Made by a program: the position numbers and the translations under genes
Virus record (IMG/VR): IMGVR_UViG_3300037584_004943
Span: 1-55,322 of that record
Strand: one strand, 5' to 3'
Origin: a virus
Length of the DNA: 55,322 bases
Shown here: one piece after another, positions 53,586 to 55,322 of the stretch
How positions within the stretch are numbered: the stretch's first letter is position 1
Layout: each line of letters begins with the position of its first letter
The notes under the pieces: model-generated
The model's database searches: none
Seen by the model: the letters and a program-made list of their open reading frames with translations, nothing else
What the model was told of the DNA's origin: nothing

Positions 53586-53726
53586 TTAGTATTTATAAAT
53601 AGTTAAACAAATATCTAAGAAACCTAAATAGATTACATGATTGTCCTTAGATTCTTCTCTGTATGTTCTCATGCCGAACAATAACCCTGGAAATGTACCA
53701 AAGCTTAATTCCCAATTATCTCTCAT
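53586..53726 (-). CDS. Small conserved-type phage protein, 46 aa
   Basis: ATG 53726, 46 codons ending 2 nt before the RNR start. MRDNWELSFGTFPGLLFGMR, then charged YREESKDNH and a hydrophobic LGFLDICLTIYKY. The short N-W-E-L-S-F-G start followed by a hydrophobic patch is a recurrent phage pattern; function unknown. Overlaps the end of the nuclease gene by 11 nt. Confidence 0.7.
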   Translation of the reverse strand: MRDNWELSFGTFPGLLFGMRTYREESKDNHVIYLGFLDICLTIYKY

Positions 53727-54180
53727 TTCGTTTTTTTAAGATTAATTCTACTACTTTGTCACACTCCTTCTGATTCTGAGGTTTATATAAAGTTACATGA
53801 GGCAAGTTATCTTTTACGAATTTTTTAAACAATTTCCAACGCATCGGAAACGTATCATTCGCTCGCCCTTTACACTCAATAATAACTTCATCTGTAAGTC
53901 CAATAAAATCAGGAGTATACTTAATACCAAGGATTTTTTTACTTCCTCTATTAACGAGATCGCCTTTGCCGTTTGCTTGTCGCTCGTAACTTTCGTTATC
54001 AAACATGAACCCTGGAAATATCTCGTATGTCATACCTTCGTAAGCTGTTTTTATTTTAGCTTTACGTAAAGCCATATACATATATTTCTCAAGGCCAGAA
54101 GCAAAGGTTATGCCGTCATACATAACCTTTTTAGCTCTGACTGGACCTCGTTTACGTTTAAAACGCTTCTTCATCATCAT
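53716..54180 (-). CDS. PD-(D/E)XK family nuclease
   Basis: 154 aa. Basic N-terminus, then SGLEKYMYMALRKAKI (Glu of motif I), YTPDFIGLTDEVIIECKGR (Asp and E-x-K of the catalytic core) and KLFKKFVKDN. This is the arrangement of small PD-(D/E)XK nucleases, including T7 endonuclease I-like Holliday-junction resolvases and DUF1064-type phage proteins. It likely resolves DNA branches before packaging. Start taken at the first of three ATGs. Confidence 0.75.
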   Translation of the reverse strand: MMMKKRFKRKRGPVRAKKVMYDGITFASGLEKYMYMALRKAKIKTAYEGMTYEIFPGFMFDNESYERQANGKGDLVNRGSKKILGIKYTPDFIGLTDEVIIECKGRANDTFPMRWKLFKKFVKDNLPHVTLYKPQNQKECDKVVELILKKRNER

Positions 54181-54469
54181 TAAACTTTTGTATTAAAGCT
54201 TCTTCAGATAGATCACGAAGTTCTTCACGTGCAGTTTGTATGTACAATATTGCATCCATAAGCTCTTCTTGAATATCTTTTAAATATCCTTGTAAGTCTT
54301 TCATACCGGTTGTACGTTCGTTATGTAATGTTTGACCATACTTTTTAAAACCTACATTTGATCGTCTAACAAACTCTTCACAAACGTGATAAACTACAGG
54401 GTCGCGAAAGTCAAATCTTTTTGACACTGCAATCCCTGATTTTGCGTTGTTGATTTCTGTACTACTCAT
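54158..54469 (-). CDS. MazG-like nucleotide pyrophosphohydrolase (putative)
   Basis: 103 aa, helical. YGQTLHNERTTGMKDLQGYL then DIQEELMDAILYIQTA: the E-E-x-x-D-A motif is the metal-binding helix of all-alpha NTP pyrophosphatases such as phage dATP/dGTP diphosphohydrolases. It overlaps both neighbours (23 nt, and ATGA), so it is co-translated. Probably cleans or adjusts nucleotide pools alongside RNR. Confidence 0.6.
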   Translation of the reverse strand: MSSTEINNAKSGIAVSKRFDFRDPVVYHVCEEFVRRSNVGFKKYGQTLHNERTTGMKDLQGYLKDIQEELMDAILYIQTAREELRDLSEEALIQKFNDDEEAF

Positions 54470-55269
54470 TGGTTGTCTTTTACAAATGTTCCGTTAATCA
54501 TTTTACCTTTACGCTTACTAATTACGTTGTAAGCCTCTTGAATACACTCTTCGATAGGTACACCAACAAGCTCAGCTAAATTAGTTAATACAACTACAGC
54601 ATCACCAATACCATCAATGATTTGCTCTGTATCATTTTTAAGTATAGCTCTACCGATCTCACCAGTCTCCTCCATTAACTTAATGTATTGAGTTTTAGGA
54701 TCACCTTTCTCATACAAACCTCTTTCATTAGCCCATTCTCTAATACAGTTAAATATCTCATCACCACAATCATCACACTGCGTGTCGCAAGATGTATCAA
54801 CTTTGTTATTATCAAACCATCTAGCTAAAGCTTTGTTGTACACATAACACCTGTCTTGAGTATACTGTGATGGTTTAACATTGTTCATTATCCACTTAAC
54901 AGATTCTTTTGTGATCAATACACGACCAGCATCTGTTTCCCATGACATACCTATGTTATCCATAAGTCTGCCTTTTAGTTTATTGACTGGACATGGGAAT
55001 GTCGTAGTCATTTCTGTTATGTTTATATCCATATTTTTTAATTCTATAAAATTATTATTAAATAAATCCTTATACAGTTGCCTATCAACCCTATAGCCAT
55101 GACGCTCTTGTAAATACAGTTCACGCTTAGATATATAATCTATATCATCAGACATTTCTAGTATTTCATACTCGCCTTCGTTATAACCTTGTTGCTCTTC
55201 AACTCTATTTTTAACATTGTTCGTTACTCCGATTTTAACACCGGGTATGTGGTATATACAATACGTCAT
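54466..55269 (-). CDS. Fusion: GIY-YIG-like domain plus MazG domain
   Basis: 267 aa. Residues 1-70 read as a small GIY-YIG-type nuclease module: TYCIYHIPGVKIGVTNN, then NRVEEQ (Arg) and SKRELYLQE (catalytic Glu). Residues 85-160 are an uncharacterised linker domain with paired cysteines (CDTQCDDC). Residues 195-265 are a MazG-type pyrophosphohydrolase with KLMEETGE and DGIGDAVVVL metal motifs. An unusual coupling of nicking and nucleotide hydrolysis. Overlaps the upstream partial gene by 4 nt. Confidence 0.7.
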   Translation of the reverse strand: MTYCIYHIPGVKIGVTNNVKNRVEEQQGYNEGEYEILEMSDDIDYISKRELYLQERHGYRVDRQLYKDLFNNNFIELKNMDINITEMTTTFPCPVNKLKGRLMDNIGMSWETDAGRVLITKESVKWIMNNVKPSQYTQDRCYVYNKALARWFDNNKVDTSCDTQCDDCGDEIFNCIREWANERGLYEKGDPKTQYIKLMEETGEIGRAILKNDTEQIIDGIGDAVVVLTNLAELVGVPIEECIQEAYNVISKRKGKMINGTFVKDNQ

Positions 55270-55322
55270 AAGTGATACATCATTTCTTTAGTAAATGGTA
55301 ACTTATCATTATATAAATGTAA
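55266..55322 (-). CDS. Partial gene, C-terminal 18 aa
   Basis: An open frame from the right edge ends with TGA at 55268-55266, overlapping the next ATG (ATGA). Residues visible end ...KLPFTKEMMYHL. Its overlap with the fusion gene suggests the same operon. Too short to identify; the gene continues beyond the window, probably within the replication module. Confidence 0.5.
   Translation of the reverse strand, partial: LHLYNDKLPFTKEMMYHL

Noticed and set aside
1-55322. CRISPR array, insertion sequence, integrase
   Set aside because: No regularly spaced direct repeats with unique spacers, no transposase and no recombinase motif were seen. The repeated GCTD protein units at 46336-48420 are coding repeats.

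Overview
The window is about 55 kb of an AT-rich, densely packed tailed-phage genome (Caudoviricetes). Its host is probably a marine member of the Bacteroidota, most likely Flavobacteriia. Host evidence: starts lack Shine-Dalgarno sequences and sit behind A/T-rich leaders; one exported protein ends in a type IX secretion (T9SS) sorting domain; the tail fibre carries BACON-like domains; and there is a Bacteroidota-type histone H1-like protein. The virion looks podovirus-like: terminase, portal, scaffold, capsid, P22 gp10-like tail accessory protein and large internal proteins, with no tape measure, sheath or tube. No integrase, DNA polymerase, helicase, primase or RNA polymerase is visible. Genes are cut by both edges, so the replication module lies outside.

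Region 1 (1-4250, leftward): many short genes, probably early. Three consecutive products are exported. Six copies of a 33-bp phage promoter-like motif punctuate the region: ACAAAYTAAATACGA, 7 nt, TGGATAATATA, with constant spacing. Structured RNAs abut three stop codons: a complete type I hammerhead ribozyme (3580-3629), a tRNA acceptor/T-arm-like minihelix (2214-2253) and a three-way-junction RNA (199-285). Two imperfect repeats with GTGACA/TGTCAC ends lie at 3528-3573 and 4171-4215. This promoter plus RNA-processing layout is the most unusual part of the window.

Region 2 (4254-12212, rightward): a run of very basic small proteins (MAF/MAFK starts), GroEL followed by GroES, a winged-helix-like protein, a small HExxH protein, two membrane proteins (one a 3TM holin-like protein), a candidate tandem GroES-like protein and a small terminase.

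Region 3 (12224-43140): large terminase, portal, scaffold, major capsid protein followed by a strong UUCG terminator, tail accessory proteins of 396, 292 and 2104 aa, a 1225-aa fibre, internal proteins, and a 2646-aa polyvalent protein carrying a zincin, a HAD phosphatase, an LPD38-like region and a terminal zinc finger.

Region 4 (43174-51408): an envelope/accessory cassette. It holds an outer-membrane barrel, a TM/coiled-coil protein, an exported thioredoxin-like protein lacking its cysteines, a LamG-like protein, a 1055-aa T9SS substrate with 17 GCTD repeats, a DUF5675-like lysis candidate and five small virion-type beta proteins.

Region 5 (51421-55322, leftward, converging on a shared terminator): H1-like protein, class II ribonucleotide reductase, a small conserved protein, a PD-(D/E)XK nuclease, a MazG-like protein and a GIY-YIG/MazG fusion. 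This is the start of a nucleotide-metabolism and DNA-replication module. All family names come from reading the protein sequences; no database search was run.
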